Assembly (NCBI RefSeq): GCF_004210375.1
Contig: NC_134837.1
Location: forward strand, 155,537,310 to 155,601,309
Direction of reading: 5' to 3'
Origin: Tachypleus tridentatus
Lineage: Eukaryota > Arthropoda > Merostomata > Xiphosura > Limulidae
DNA: 64,000 nucleotides
Under the pieces are notes generated by a model. That model was not told the origin of the DNA. It ran no database searches and saw nothing but the letters and a program-made list of their open reading frames with translations. Position numbers and translations under genes: made by a program. Below are positions 25,901 to 35,599 of the stretch, piece by piece (position 1 is the stretch's first letter; the number at the start of each line of letters is the position of its first letter).

Positions 25901-28900
25901 AGAAAGACTAATATTAATATTCAGATCCTGTTTTAGCAGTTTGGTTGCTTTAAAAACACATTATTCCGCACTTGCGACACAAGGGAAAATTACAAACACT
26001 CGATATTTGAGACCTTCCCTACTTGAGAAATTCCCCATCTATTTCGCAAAAATTCCCAATGACGCTGCAGTTTTTCTCGGCAAACAGCAAAAAAAAAAAA
26101 AAGTCCACGACAAAACGTACGATATTAACCTCTGACCTATCATCCTTCAGCAGAAACGAGAAGAATCCCGGTTTTCCAAAAATATAAAGCACAGATGTCA
26201 CCTGTTTTCCAGTTAATTTGTCTAGAAATGAGAAATACTAACAGAAGATATAAGAAATCCTACTAAACAGGAAACTAAACTTCACTGTGTAAGAAAATAG
26301 CATACAGAAAGTAGCTGGTACATGGAGCGTGTAAGTTTGTTATGACGTTGAGAAACGCATTTTTAAAATTTAGTTTCTCTGAACTACAAATACGGTCGGT
26401 TAGTTAGGGCGCTTGATTCGTAATCTAAAGCTAGCGGGTTCAAACTCCCGTTCCACCAAACATGCTCACCCTTTTAGCTCTGGGAGAGTTTTAAAGTTTT
26501 GATTAATTCCACTAATCGTTGGTAAAAAGAGTGGCCAAAGAGTTGGTGGTGGGAGGTGATGACTGGTTTCTTTGCCCCTAGTCTTTCCTCAGTAAATAAG
26601 GAGCGGCTAGTGCAGATAGCCTTCGTGTAGTTTTGTGCGAAATTGAAAAACAAATGGCAAGCCTTATTAAGTATTCAACTTTTATTTGGATAAGGTAATC
26701 TTAATCTGCATTCTAGGTAACAAGTTCTCTTGCTGAAACAAACTTAGCTGAAATAAGACTTTGAAAAACGTTCGATGTTTAACAGAATTTAAAAACAAAA
26801 CTGTACACCATTACTATATTTGTTGATACTGTATGTTTAATTTAACTGTTAATACACAAAAATAACGTTGTGAATAACCTTGCTCAATCTCTGCAAGTTT
26901 AATATTTAAATATAATTATGGAGAGCCACTTTACCATAATCCTAACCATTGTAATTTCTTTTGCACTTGAATGTTTCCCAATAACTTTAATCTGAGAAAA
27001 AATAGGAAGGAGATAAATCTTATGGAATGTTACCAGATAATCAAGAGATTAACTGGATAATATCATTTGTTTTCTATGTGAAGTATTCTGAATATAACAG
27101 GAACTAGTCTGAAATTTGGAAAAGTCAGAGTAGGTTCTACTTAAGACAGTTATTTTTCTAACAGGTGATCAAATTATTGGAAGAGGTTTGAGAAGAACCA
27201 TGGGTTTCCTTAAAAATAAAGATTGTTTTCATTCATTCAATGGGCTATCTATATATATGTAAAAATGGCTGGTTTGGGCATATTTTTCTCTACAAGTGGG
27301 TTTTCTCGTCATCACTGATTAATGGGCCTCCATAGGTATCAAAATCACATTTTAGTGTTGTAAGTCTATAAATAAAGACTGAGTGATGTGGTTTTTTTGG
27401 AATTTCATACAAAGCAACATGAGTGTTATCTACAATAGCTGTTCCTAATTTAGTATTGAAAGACTATAAGTGAAGGCACCTAACTACCCTCACCAACTTC
27501 CAACTCTTGAGCTACTCTTTTACCAATGAATAGTAGGATTGACTGTCAATTTACAATGCACCCATGACTGAAAGGGTGAACATGTCTGATGAGATGGGAA
27601 TTCAACCCCACAACCCTCAGGCTGTGGGCCGAACATCCTAACCACCTGACCATGCTGAGCCAAAGACAATTTTAAAGGATCAAACAGTTCGTTGTTGTCT
27701 TTGTTTATTCAATCTATTTGAAATAATACATAAAGTGTTCTCTTGTCTAACCAGCATACTTGTGTATTCTTTGATGGGGCATAACTTTACTCAAAAAATG
27801 AAGCTATCTTAATAGATATTGTACATTTTAACTTTTGGAAAGAATTTAGTACGAGCTTTACAAAATGTTGAGAAACAAGAAATGTTATGAAACTAGTGGA
27901 CAAGAAGTGGAAGTTAAATGGTGGTAAAATAGACATTTTCCTAATTTCTTTATTATTTGTGTTAACAATCTGCTTTGTCTTTCAGATTATATTTACTTAC
28001 ACATTGGTTTATAAAAGACAAAGCTAAGTGTTTGACAAGAAGGACCACAAATACTTTAACAACTGGCAGGAAAAAAAATTTTTTTTCAATATTGGAAAGT
28101 ATAAAATTATGCACTTTTATGAAATTTTGTAAAAACATTTCTCTGACAAAAGGAGCACAGGAATTATTGTCAGAAAGTGCAGTTTAGGTGACATGGTTAA
28201 AAAAGAAAAAAATACTTAACTACATGTGTGCCTTTGGTTAAAATACCCAAGAAAATTATTAGATCTGTTTACAGAACTTTTAATTAAAAGAATAAGAGCA
28301 TTATTGCAACCTCATACAACACTCTGGCTCCTTACTACAGGAAAGATTGACTTGGTGATAATGGTGCATAGACTACTTAATAATATTGTTAAAAGAGAAT
28401 ACTTAACTGATAAAATAATGCATTCTAATCTTTATAAACAGAACCTCAAGAAGGGTGTATTTAATTAACTATACTAATTGTCAGTTGATTTTTAGTTTTC
28501 TCTAATTACATAGTTTGTTCTCATTAGACAAAAGTTGTGCTAAAAAGAAAGACTTAGAAATTTGTGCTTGTTTGGTGTAGAATATAAAAACAGGTGACTT
28601 AATTCAGGTATTCAAATTTTATATGCATGTGAATAAAAACAAAGGAAATGAAAACTTAAATATGTGGAATAGTAGGTTTGAGTTTTGAAAGCTTAGATCC
28701 AGACTTGATATGATTGTACCATTAACTTAATTTACTTCTTGAAAATATCATTGAAAAGATACAATATTGATGAATGTGAAGACTTACCACTCAGTTTGTT
28801 GGTATTTTAACAAGTCAAGTAATCATCCACCACTTTTTGTCAAACATTTTTGTTTTAGAATTTTGTTTAATTGCAATTTTTTACCATAATTTTGGAATTA

Positions 28901-29840
28901 TCATATGCAACAATATATATCCATGTTAACAATTATCTAGATCTTTAAGAAAATAGAACACACAAATAGGTGCATTCCTAAAATATATTTATCATTGTTA
29001 TATTGGATATTAAAATATTTTGTATTGATGACAAAATGATTATTAATATTAATTACATATTTGAACTTAGAGTGTAACAAAATAAGAAACATATCAGACA
29101 TGCAAGTTAACAGTGATACAAGGTTTCATGCTGTTTTAATTTAAGCTAAATACCTCTAGTTTGAAAATAAAACGTACCTTCAGTAACAAATACAAAAATA
29201 ATAAGTTTTCCTAAACACTCAGTTACTAAACAATTTAAACTAAAGAAAATTACTTCTAGTGTCAAATTGTTTTAACAGTATAAGAGTTGAATTCCATTTT
29301 CAAAGAGCTAACATTCTCATGATTCTGTTGTCTCTAATACCAAATTTGTCTTTGCAACATAAAGAAAGAAATAAGGAGGAAAACTTTTCATATAAATAGG
29401 TATATACACATATGATATGGCCCTGAAAAAAAAGATACATTTTTCTATTTTGCAATTCTGTCTTGTGCTTTTTGACGAACGTGATCATGTGGTCAGAAAA
29501 TGATGTATAACTGGCAGTGTCAGTGAACATTCTAAACTTTTAACTCTTAAGAGTTTTCTTCTCTGTGTCTAACCAACTTATTAATGTTATCATTAACACA
29601 ATAACAAACACACTAACAGTAACAGTTCAAGTTCTAAAATTAGGCCTACTAGTACTTCAGGATCTTTTAAGTTAAACATCATTGAGCTTTAATTTTAATT
29701 TAAAACAACAACAAAAAACTTACAGATGCACCTAAAACCACAAATATATGAGAATCACCTTCTTCGTAAGTTTCTTCAAGAGTTTGAAGAGATTCTTTTA
29801 GTAAAGCAATAGACCGTTGTAATGCTTCATTTACTGCCAT
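7840..29840 (-). CDS. G6PD: glucose-6-phosphate 1-dehydrogenase, complete 11-exon gene
   Basis: Oxidises glucose-6-phosphate to 6-phosphogluconolactone with NADP+, the first and NADPH-producing step of the cytosolic pentose phosphate pathway. Eleven coding exons (29840-29724, 16877-16840, 14628-14520, 14256-14039, 13512-13354, 12226-12101, 11989-11896, 11740-11524, 9258-9053, 8770-8601, 7930-7840) sum to 1545 nt, i.e. 514 aa plus TGA. This matches the usual animal length of about 515. All junctions keep phase and all have AG acceptors; donors are GT except GC after exon 9. Motifs: GASGDLA (residues 37-43, NADP binding), EKPFGRD (169-175), RIDHYLGKE (197-205, substrate site), QNH with the catalytic His at 262, and RCGKA near 360. 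I chose the first ATG because it opens the only frame joined to exon 2; extra 5' untranslated exons cannot be excluded. No organellar signal is apparent. Confidence 0.97.
8601..8770 (-). CDS. G6PD: G6PD exon 10 (residues 429-485)
   Basis: Encodes [20 protein letters not shown] and [13 protein letters not shown], then TYTYGT. Acceptor aacag, donor gtgagt. Confidence 0.97.
9053..9258 (-). CDS. G6PD: G6PD exon 9 (residues 360-428), GC donor
   Basis: Encodes [13 protein letters not shown] through LTYGSRYK, part of the beta-sheet dimer and structural NADP region. After AAG the intron begins gcaaga, a GC-AG intron; no GT nearby would keep the frame and the conserved SRYK-to-PDAYERL join. Confidence 0.95.
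9259..11523 (-). other. G6PD intron 8
   Basis: 2.3 kb, AT-rich. I see no exon, repeat family member or RNA gene in it. Confidence 0.7.
11524..11740 (-). CDS. G6PD: G6PD exon 8 (residues 288-360)
   Basis: Encodes [28 protein letters not shown] and [10 protein letters not shown]. Donor gttagt. The open frame runs into the intron for two codons, which is why an unspliced translation appears to end in GKG. Confidence 0.97.
11896..11989 (-). CDS. G6PD: G6PD exon 7 (residues 256-287), catalytic His262
   Basis: Encodes [19 protein letters not shown]. The His of QNH corresponds to the general base in the family. Ends phase 0 after RDEK. Confidence 0.97.
12101..12226 (-). CDS. G6PD: G6PD exon 6 (residues 214-256)
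   Basis: Encodes [27 protein letters not shown] and FGIIR. Phase 2 start and phase 2 end; donor gtaagt. Confidence 0.97.
12227..13353 (-). other. G6PD intron 5
   Basis: 1.1 kb. It includes a short (TA)n run near 12977 and a poly-T tract near 12567; nothing else recognised. Confidence 0.7.
13354..13512 (-). CDS. G6PD: G6PD exon 5 (residues 161-214), substrate site
   Basis: Carries EKPFGRD and the family signature RIDHYLGKE at residues 197-205, whose Asp, His and Lys bind glucose-6-phosphate. It then reaches MVQNLMALR, with Arg214 split across the intron. Confidence 0.97.
14039..14256 (-). CDS. G6PD: G6PD exon 4 (residues 89-161)
   Basis: Contains YVSGSYD and [10 protein letters not shown], standard G6PD blocks. 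It ends with two bases of Lys161 before gtaagt. Confidence 0.96.
14520..14628 (-). CDS. G6PD: G6PD exon 3 (residues 52-88)
   Basis: Encodes the rest of the first Rossmann unit, including [10 protein letters not shown], with the conserved Arg of the NADP phosphate pocket region. The donor is gtaatt; the exon ends in phase 0. Confidence 0.95.
14629..16839 (-). other. G6PD intron 2
   Basis: 2.2 kb, AT-rich, nothing recognised. Confidence 0.7.
16840..16877 (-). CDS. G6PD: G6PD exon 2 (38-bp micro-exon)
   Basis: Only 38 nt, encoding [12 protein letters not shown] and two bases of Trp52. It has a cag acceptor and a gtaagt donor. Skipping it would shift the frame and remove half the NADP fingerprint. 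It is isolated between a 12.8-kb and a 2.2-kb intron. Confidence 0.95.
17901..17983. repeat. short dispersed repeat, copy A
   Basis: About 83 bp beginning 'cattccgtctaaagaaagct' and ending 'catgattttaatgc'. Nearly identical to 18841-18926 in the same orientation, 940 bp away. Confidence 0.85.
18788..18837 (-). repeat. SINE family 2 fragment
   Basis: Contains 'aattaagcacaaatttacac' followed by 'aatgggctatctc', the reversed 3' part of family 2. It stops abruptly before repeat copy B. Confidence 0.6.
18841..18926. repeat. short dispersed repeat, copy B
   Basis: Same sequence as 17901-17983 with a few changes and a small insertion. Followed directly by a Penelope-like terminal fragment. Confidence 0.85.
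18930..18985 (+). mobile_element. Penelope-like element terminal fragment
   Basis: The word 'ttttctcaacccaaaccagc' followed by an AT-rich run is the reverse complement of the segment at 41835-41851, which belongs to the 3' end of the Penelope-like copy there. No coding part here. Confidence 0.5.
22560..24435 (-). pseudogene. decayed Jockey-like LINE: ORF1 zinc-knuckle end and ORF2 endonuclease start
   Basis: The minus strand reads as a non-LTR retrotransposon. Around 23429-23315 a CX2CX4HX4C knuckle ([14 protein letters not shown]) is followed by [18 protein letters not shown], the paired motif of Jockey/I-type ORF1 proteins. The second motif has lost its expected His. Upstream, 23818-23522 keeps an open ORF1 stretch; 24434-24144 is open but less certain. 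ORF2 starts at ATG 22822-22820: MATLI-stop-WNC-stop, then [20 protein letters not shown] and a [12 protein letters not shown] block, the beginning of an APE endonuclease. The metal-binding Glu expected after SLQ reads as Val. Stops at CAG and CGA codons (to TAG, TGA) look like C-to-T decay. No reverse transcriptase part is present. It lies in G6PD intron 1 in the same sense. Confidence 0.8.
24658..24918 (-). repeat. SINE family 1 copy
   Basis: Reversed family order: tail 'tttctcaaagctacacgagg', body 'cgtccctaatttagcagtgt', and tRNA-like head ending 'gagccatgccggg'. Both flanks show 'tttttctt' followed by (g/a)gtttg, a probable target duplication. Confidence 0.9.
26392..26654 (+). repeat. SINE family 1 copy
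   Basis: Head 'acggtcggttagttagggcg' and B-box 'gggttcaaactcccg', then body words 'agagttggtggtgggaggtg' and 3' end 'gtgcgaaattgaaaaac'. Diverged full-length copy inside G6PD intron 1. Confidence 0.88.
27236..27370 (-). repeat. SINE family 2 copy interrupted by Penelope-like terminal sequence
   Basis: The outer parts 'tcaatgggctatct' (27238-27251) and 'gggcctccataggtatcaaa' plus 'gtgttgtaagtc' are family 2 in reverse. Between them about 70 bp (27252-27323) matches the 3' end of the Penelope-like element at 41.8 kb, including 'ctctacaagtgggttttctc'. Confidence 0.6.
27391..27660 (-). repeat. SINE family 1 copy
   Basis: Tail 'tttttttggaatttcataca', body 'gttcctaatttagtattgaa' and 'accaatgaatagtaggattg', head ending 'ccacctgaccatgctgagc'. 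Full-length, diverged. Confidence 0.9.
29724..29840 (-). CDS. G6PD: G6PD exon 1 (residues 1-39, start codon)
   Basis: ATG at 29840-29838, then a variable, helix-like N-terminus rich in Leu and Glu, ending HIFVVLGAS. The donor is gtaagt. The fingerprint GASGDLA is cut exactly between Ser39 and Gly40, phase 0. Confidence 0.93.
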
Positions 29841-30360
29841 GTCACAATACTCCTTAGTTGATTTCCAACTTTTCACACAGAGTTAACAAACCAAAACGAA
29901 CTGCAAATACTCTGAACTTGAGGCAGGTAGCAATCTCATATCTTAACTTTATGCGCAACCCATTTTCCCATTTGCTAACAACGGCCAATCATAATGCAAA
30001 GTCTCGTAATAGAAATTACATCACCCTTCTTTATTCTGGTTTATTCTTATAAAGTTTCTAGTTGGTATGTTTCAGACAAAACAAAATAGGGTTACAACGT
30101 AACATTATGCAATAACGGAAACGCACCAGTAAATACCGAATCTCTTGTGTCATATTGAATTAACAAGCGTTAGTTCTATTGAATAACCGGTATGCTTAAA
30201 TTCACATGTCCTAGTTGTTGCATTTTATCGAAGAATAGCGATTATGTTTCATACTTTAATACACTTATTTTGAAACAATGAACGTCACAAGTGATGGAGG
30301 AACGAAACGAACAAAAACTAAAACTAAATTAAAACACCAAATAAATATGCAGATTGTTTA
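29841..30360 (-). promoter_or_regulatory. region upstream of the G6PD start codon
   Basis: Must contain some of the 5' untranslated sequence or promoter if transcription starts close to exon 1. I see no convincing TATA box, initiator or CpG island, so no specific element is called. Confidence 0.25.
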
Positions 30361-30478
30361 TTTATAATTAAGCACAAAGCTAAACAATTAGCTATTTGTG
30401 CTCTGCCCACCACGGGTATCAAAAGCCGTTTTCTAACGGTGGGAGTCTACAGACATACCGCTGCGCTGTGCCACTAGG
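30361..30478 (-). repeat. SINE family 2 copy
   Basis: 'ataattaagcacaaagctaa', 'gctctgcccaccacgggtat', 'acataccgctgcgctgtgcc', reversed family 2. One of the better preserved copies; about 118 bp. Confidence 0.85.
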
Positions 30479-30849
30479 GGAAAAATATATATCATAGACA
30501 CACTGCAAGTATGACCTGTTGAACAACCTTTTATCGCAAAAGTTTTGTTTGTTTTTAGTGGTGAAATACTATATGTATATGTATTTATCACATGATAAAT
30601 GTGATTTATCACATTTGTCACATGATGCCACTAGTTATCAACGCAATTTAAATTATAGGAAAGTCGTCACATGCCTTAAGTTTTATACAAAAATGGAATG
30701 AGAAGTTCAAACAAGTGTACCATAAATTCACAAAAGCTTGTCTGAAATCACAGAAAATGTCATTTCTGGGATTTAATTTATATATGTATAAAAAATCCTT
30801 AAAGGGAGGGTATACGCAAGTCTCAGACTTATTCTTCACTTAGTACAGG

Positions 30850-31075
30850 CGCGGCATGGCCAGGTGGGTTAAGACACTTGATTCGTAATCTGAGGGTCGC
30901 GGTTTCGAATCCCTGTCGCACCAAACATACTCGACATTTCAGTCGTGGAGGCGTTATAATGTGACGGTCAATCCCACTATTTGTTAGTAAAAGAATAGCC
31001 CAAGAGTTGGCGGTGGGTGTTGATGACTAGCTGTTTTCCCTCTGGCTGACAATTCAGAATTAGGAACGCCAATAG
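30850..31075 (+). repeat. SINE family 1 copy, 3' part decayed
   Basis: Well kept head: 'ggcatggccaggtgggttaa', a loop with 'attcgtaatc' that would place a CGT (Thr-type) anticodon, and B-box 'ggtttcgaatccc'. The body runs to 'gttgatgactagctg', after which the 3' end is shuffled. Confidence 0.88.
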
Positions 31076-31105
31076 ACAGTTTTAGCGGATTTGCCACAAA
31101 CAATT

Positions 31106-31320
31106 TTGTTTTTTGAATTTTGCGCAAAGCTACTTGAGGGCTATCTGCGCTAGCCGTCCCTAATTTAGCAGTGTAATACGAGAGGAAGGCAGCTGGTCAT
31201 CACCACTCACCGCCAACTCTTGAGCTACTCTTTTACCAACGAATAGTGGGATTGACTATTACATTATAACGCCCCCACGGCTGAAAGGGCGAGCATATTT
31301 GGTACGACGGGGATGCGAGC
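31106..31320 (-). repeat. SINE family 1 copy, head truncated
   Basis: Reversed copy starting at tail 'ttttgaattttgcgcaaagc' and ending at 'ggggatgcgagc', so about 60 bp of tRNA-like head is missing. It lies tail-to-tail with the copy at 30850-31075. Confidence 0.9.
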
Positions 31321-31864
31321 GATCATTCAAACATATTAATAAACAACGGCCCATACTTGATACATGTGTGTTACAGAAAAAGTAGCACGCTCATTTCTGT
31401 GCTTATGAGCTTATTGTTAAAAGTATGGGTGCAGGTTGGTTCTGTGGTATAGCATAGGAATTTGGTAAGTGGAGAGCTAATTTTAATTTGTAACATATCA
31501 CAAAATACTCCATGCACATTAAAATGTTGATGTGTTATAAGATTAATAGTCAATCCTCTATGCTGGAGAATGGTAGGGTGCTGCTGACTGCAAGAGATAG
31601 GCTGTTCTTTCTTTGGTTAGTAGTTCAAAATTCGTGACGGGAAAAGGGAGTTAGCTATGCCAAAAATACAATTATAAAATAATATAATGTACTATTAATT
31701 TGTATATTTTTATTTAATTAACCGATTATGATAAAAACTGAAAAACAAAGAGTTTATTTTCACTAAGGAATAAACTTGCTAACTAGCACATACATTTTTT
31801 GAACGAATTGTGTCGGTACCGTTGTACAATTTATTATATTTATGAAAACAAAACACAATCATAA
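31321..31864. other. intergenic, nothing recognised
   Basis: No coding or repeat assignment. A tRNA-like feel around 31570-31660 is not supported by a cloverleaf. Confidence 0.4.
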
Positions 31865-31945
31865 GGTTTGTTTGTTTATTTGGTTTCAGGTATTCGTGCA
31901 AAACTATACAAGGATTATCTGTGCGAGCTGTTGTTGACAGATTAA
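31865..31945 (-). repeat. SINE family 1 tail fragment
   Basis: 'gtttgtttgtttatttgg' then 'gtgcaaaactatacaaggat' and 'tatctgtgcgagc' follow the reversed 3' end of family 1, diverged and truncated. Confidence 0.5.
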
Positions 31946-32013
31946 AGCAGCGGTCCTCAATTTTTGGTTTATACACTCCTTTCAAGTAGTCATTGGAAAG
32001 ATCACACAATTAA

Positions 32014-32284
32014 GCCCAGCATGGCCAGATGGTTAGAGAGCTCGACTCGTGATTTGAGGGTCGCGATTCGAATCCCCGTCACACCAAAATGCTCGCCCTT
32101 TCAGTCGTGGAGGTGTTATAATGGCACGATCAATCCCATTATTCGTTGGTAAAAGAGTAGCCCAAGACTTGACGGTGGGTGGTGATGACTAGCTACCTTA
32201 CCTATATTCTTTCACTGTTAAACTAAAGACGGCTAGCGCAATTAGCCCTCGAGTAGCTTTTCACAAAATTCAAAACAAACAAAC
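32014..32284 (+). repeat. SINE family 1 copy
   Basis: Full-length: head 'gcccagcatggccagatggt', B-box 'cgattcgaatcccc', body 'gtagcccaagacttgacggt', 3' end 'tcacaaaattcaaaacaaac'. Confidence 0.92.
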
Positions 32285-32983
32285 CGAAGATTCTACCCTA
32301 AATACACTGGCTATCAAGAGACAACTGCAATTTATAATATTTGTATCCAATACGTTCTTACTGTGGTGAGTTGAGATGATAAACAAAAATCAGGTAGTTC
32401 GCGAACAAAAGAGTTTCAGAACCACTGGGATAAATGATCAATAACACGTGTTCCAATAAAATAACAGGCTTTGACTCTCACTCTTATAAGTCATGACGCT
32501 CAGGGTGCGAAGCGACATTTTTTCACCAACAGGACACAAGCTATGAACCCTCTAGTTCAGATTCCGGCATAATAAGCACAATAACCATTTGGCAGCTCTA
32601 GGCTTAAAGGGAACTAAAATTTTCCATCAAAACTATCATTTTGACCATTGTACACAACTTTTATTATTATTATTAAATTTATTCTATACGTCATTGTCAT
32701 GGAAACATTTTTATAAACATATTTATGGTCTCATTTTTCAAGCATAGGATCAACTGTAAAAATTAAACAGTTTGTACATTTTCGTCTTATTGGTATACCT
32801 TAATATAAAACTTCGTTTGTAGTAAAATTAAATTTTGCTATGCAATTTTTTAAGAATGCCTAAAATATATGTAAATGTTCGTAAATCTATAAATTATATG
32901 CTTACCATCAATAAAAATAGATGTTATGATTTTAACTCATAATATTATAAAATACAGACATTGTTATTCTTTTATTCTGTGTA
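32285..32983. other. intergenic, nothing recognised
   Basis: AT-rich, with a short (TTA)n run near 32660-32675. Confidence 0.4.
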
Positions 32984-32993
32984 TTAAAATTAT

Positions 32994-33191
32994 GTGGCCC
33001 GGCATGGCTAAGCGTGCTAAGGCATTCGACTCGTAATCCGAGGGTCTCGGGGTCGAATCCCGGTCACACCAACCATGCTCGCCCTTTCAGCGTTGGGTGC
33101 GTTGTAATGTTACGATCCATTTCACTATTCGTTGGCAAAAAAGTAGCCCCAGAGTTGGCGGTGGGTGGTGATGAGAAGCTTTGCACGAAAT
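32994..33191 (+). repeat. SINE family 1 copy with internal deletion and 10-bp target duplication
   Basis: Head 'ggcatggctaagcgtgctaa', B-box 'ggggtcgaatcccgg'. The body jumps from 'gtgggtggtgatga' directly to 'gaagctttgcacgaaatt', so about 70 bp is deleted. Flanked by ttaaaattat at 32984-32993 and 33192-33201. Confidence 0.92.
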
Positions 33192-33201
33192 TTAAAATTA
33201 T

Positions 33202-34087
33202 ATATAAACATTCCGGGTTTTGTACAGGATGTGAAATCACGTTCCATTCACACAAAGTAAGTCATTATTTAATTTTATTCCTCTGTCTACTCCTGATTAT
33301 CAAACTAATATTTACTGTTTGCCGTTTTTTTTTATTATTTCACAATTCAGAAGACACAACAGAAAATATGTATATAACGCATATGTAACATTAAACAAAC
33401 TAATTGAAAACATTTCTTTTATTACAACGCTGTGGAATGTATATAATGTTTACAAATCCAGATAAACATACGCAATATGACTTGATATTAGTATCCTAAT
33501 ACTCTCCAAAAAGGTAAGGTATTTTTGTACTCAGATGTTAATATTCTTCGCAACTCGTTGAATCGATTCCATAATTCACATGTTTCAGAACCTCCTTCTC
33601 ATTTTAGACGTTAAGGAAATTCCCCGTAATGATCAAATATAGGCCGGAAATCCCCAGGAAGTTAGAGGCTTTATTTGGGACACTGAAGTAAAAAGAAAAA
33701 TCATTTCACAAGAGGTAAATACAACTATGACTTTAGGAAAAGAAAATAAAGGTTTGGTTACAGAAAACTGTCCTCAAAGAAATGAACAGAGAGCGCAACT
33801 ACTGTCCTTAAATTAACATTGAGACTAACACATGACAGCAAGAATTCATGGGAAGTCAAACTAAATTGTTGAGTTCTTTTAAACTGTTTAGTCAGAAAAA
33901 TTGCTGTACACAAAAGGTTTCCTTTGTTTGTGGTGCTGTGAGATAAGTTCAGGTTTCATAAGTTGCTTTTATAAACTCAAAGAAACTGATCAACGTGTAT
34001 CATAGTAGATTTGTGAGGAAGAAAATCACTGTAATACTCTCTACCGGGTTGTGAAATTATTAAAAAAAAAAGCGATTTTAATGTTTT
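33202..34087. other. intergenic, nothing recognised
   Basis: No supported gene or repeat. Confidence 0.4.
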
Positions 34088-34098
34088 TGCCAGAATTA

Positions 34099-34374
34099 TT
34101 GTTTGTTTGTTTTGGAATTTCGCACAAAGCTACTCGAGGGCTATCTGTGCTAGCCGTCCCTAATTTATCAGTGTAAGACTAGAGGGAAGGCAGCTAGTCA
34201 TCACCACCCCCCGCCAACTCTTGGGCTACTCTTTTACCAACGAATAGTGGGATTGACTGTCACATTATACGCCCCCACGGCTGAGAGGGCGAGCATGTTT
34301 AGCGCGACGCGGGCGCGAACCCGCAACCCTCGGATTACGAGTCGCATGCCTTACGCGCTTGGCCATGCCACGCC
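34099..34374 (-). repeat. SINE family 1 copy with 11-bp target duplication
   Basis: Reversed full-length copy from 'gtttgtttgttttggaattt' to 'cgcgcttggccatgccacgc'. Flanked by tgccagaatta at 34088-34098 and 34375-34385, direct proof of retrotransposition. Confidence 0.96.
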
Positions 34375-34385
34375 TGCCAGAATTA

Positions 34386-35599
34386 AATGTGTCCTGTTGT
34401 ATATTTGGTGCATTTTTTTCAGACCTTGTCCCATTGTTCCTCCTACTGTTGTGACGTTTTTACCTTACTTTCTGCTGAATAAATTTTACCTGAGAATATC
34501 ATAAGAATATGAACGGTTTTTATGGTGTTAGTATTATAATTTTCCTCGGACGAGGTTTCCAGTTTTTATTGTTACATATTAAGAACTCAAGTAGCCGGAA
34601 AATTAAATTTAAGTCTAAAGGTTTAAAGAATGTTAATATTTATCAAATTTATTATATTTACAAACAACATTGATACACAAAATTTTCTTTCTTAGCACAA
34701 ATATACTTTAATATACCAACAACAATGCAATTTATAATAGCGAATTATTACAAATAATGATTTATACACAAAAGTTTTACAAACAGTATTACGTCTTCTA
34801 TGTAGACTGGAACTGAACATTTTATCAACGGTTTACAATGAGCGAATTACTTCTGGGTTGATAAACTAGCTAGCTCTTTGCTGGTTTTACACTGTTTACG
34901 GGCTGGTTTTTCAATATTTAATGTTCTCGTATAGATAATAGCGTCCGAAGCTAATTATCTGAGGTTAAACGGTCTATAAACGTTCTTGGCCAATTATCCG
35001 TAGTTTCCAATTGCTAAGCATTTATCAAAGTTTTATCTCCGAGGCTTATAATATACTAACTGCAGCAAACCATTAATAATATTATTGTCTCTCTGTGTGT
35101 CAATTTATACGTTTTAAGGCGAGATTATCGAAAGTTCACTTTACAATAATATTGGAAATTACTACTATTTTACATGCACACATAGTACATTGTTGCTTGT
35201 TATCCTAGATAATCTTCTACACATTTAGAGAATATGCAGGACTTTCACAATACACGTTTAACAATATAAGTTACATGCATTTCTAAATATATATTATATT
35301 GAAAAACATAGATATTAAAGCAAATACACAATTGTAAAGTTGTTACACCTTCCTCCTTAGAGAATTAAAAACTGGAGTTAGAGAATTCTTAACAAAGATG
35401 ATATATATACGTATACAATACGAATAATACGTTGAATATAAAACTTTGTCAAGAATTATACATCAATATCATAACAATGTATAACACAATCAATACAAAT
35501 AATAGTTTGATCATAAAATTACAAAGCACGTGAAAATGCATCGACACAAATGTTACCTTTTTGAATCAACACAATAAAAAATCACACAACTGAGGTGTT
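34386..35599. other. intergenic, nothing recognised
   Basis: AT-rich; no coding signal. Could include the decayed downstream part of the gypsy-type element. Confidence 0.4.

Larger units (their letters stand above)
16878..29723 (-). other. G6PD intron 1 (12.8 kb), repeat-rich
   Basis: Long first intron. It contains a short direct duplication (17901/18841), a Penelope end and SINE 2 fragments near 18.8-19 kb, a Jockey-like LINE (22.6-24.4 kb), three SINE 1 copies (24.7, 26.4, 27.4 kb) and a SINE 2 interrupted by Penelope sequence (27.24 kb). Stretches 19020-22560, 24919-26391 and 27661-29723 show nothing I recognise. Regulatory elements typical of first introns could be present but cannot be read by eye. 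Confidence 0.8.

Noticed and set aside
30850-30925. Functional tRNA gene
   Set aside because: The tRNA-like part continues directly into the SINE body, has mismatched stems and occurs in many copies.
31570-31660. Possible tRNA-like or SINE head
   Set aside because: Only a weak B-box-like word; no match to either SINE family along its length.
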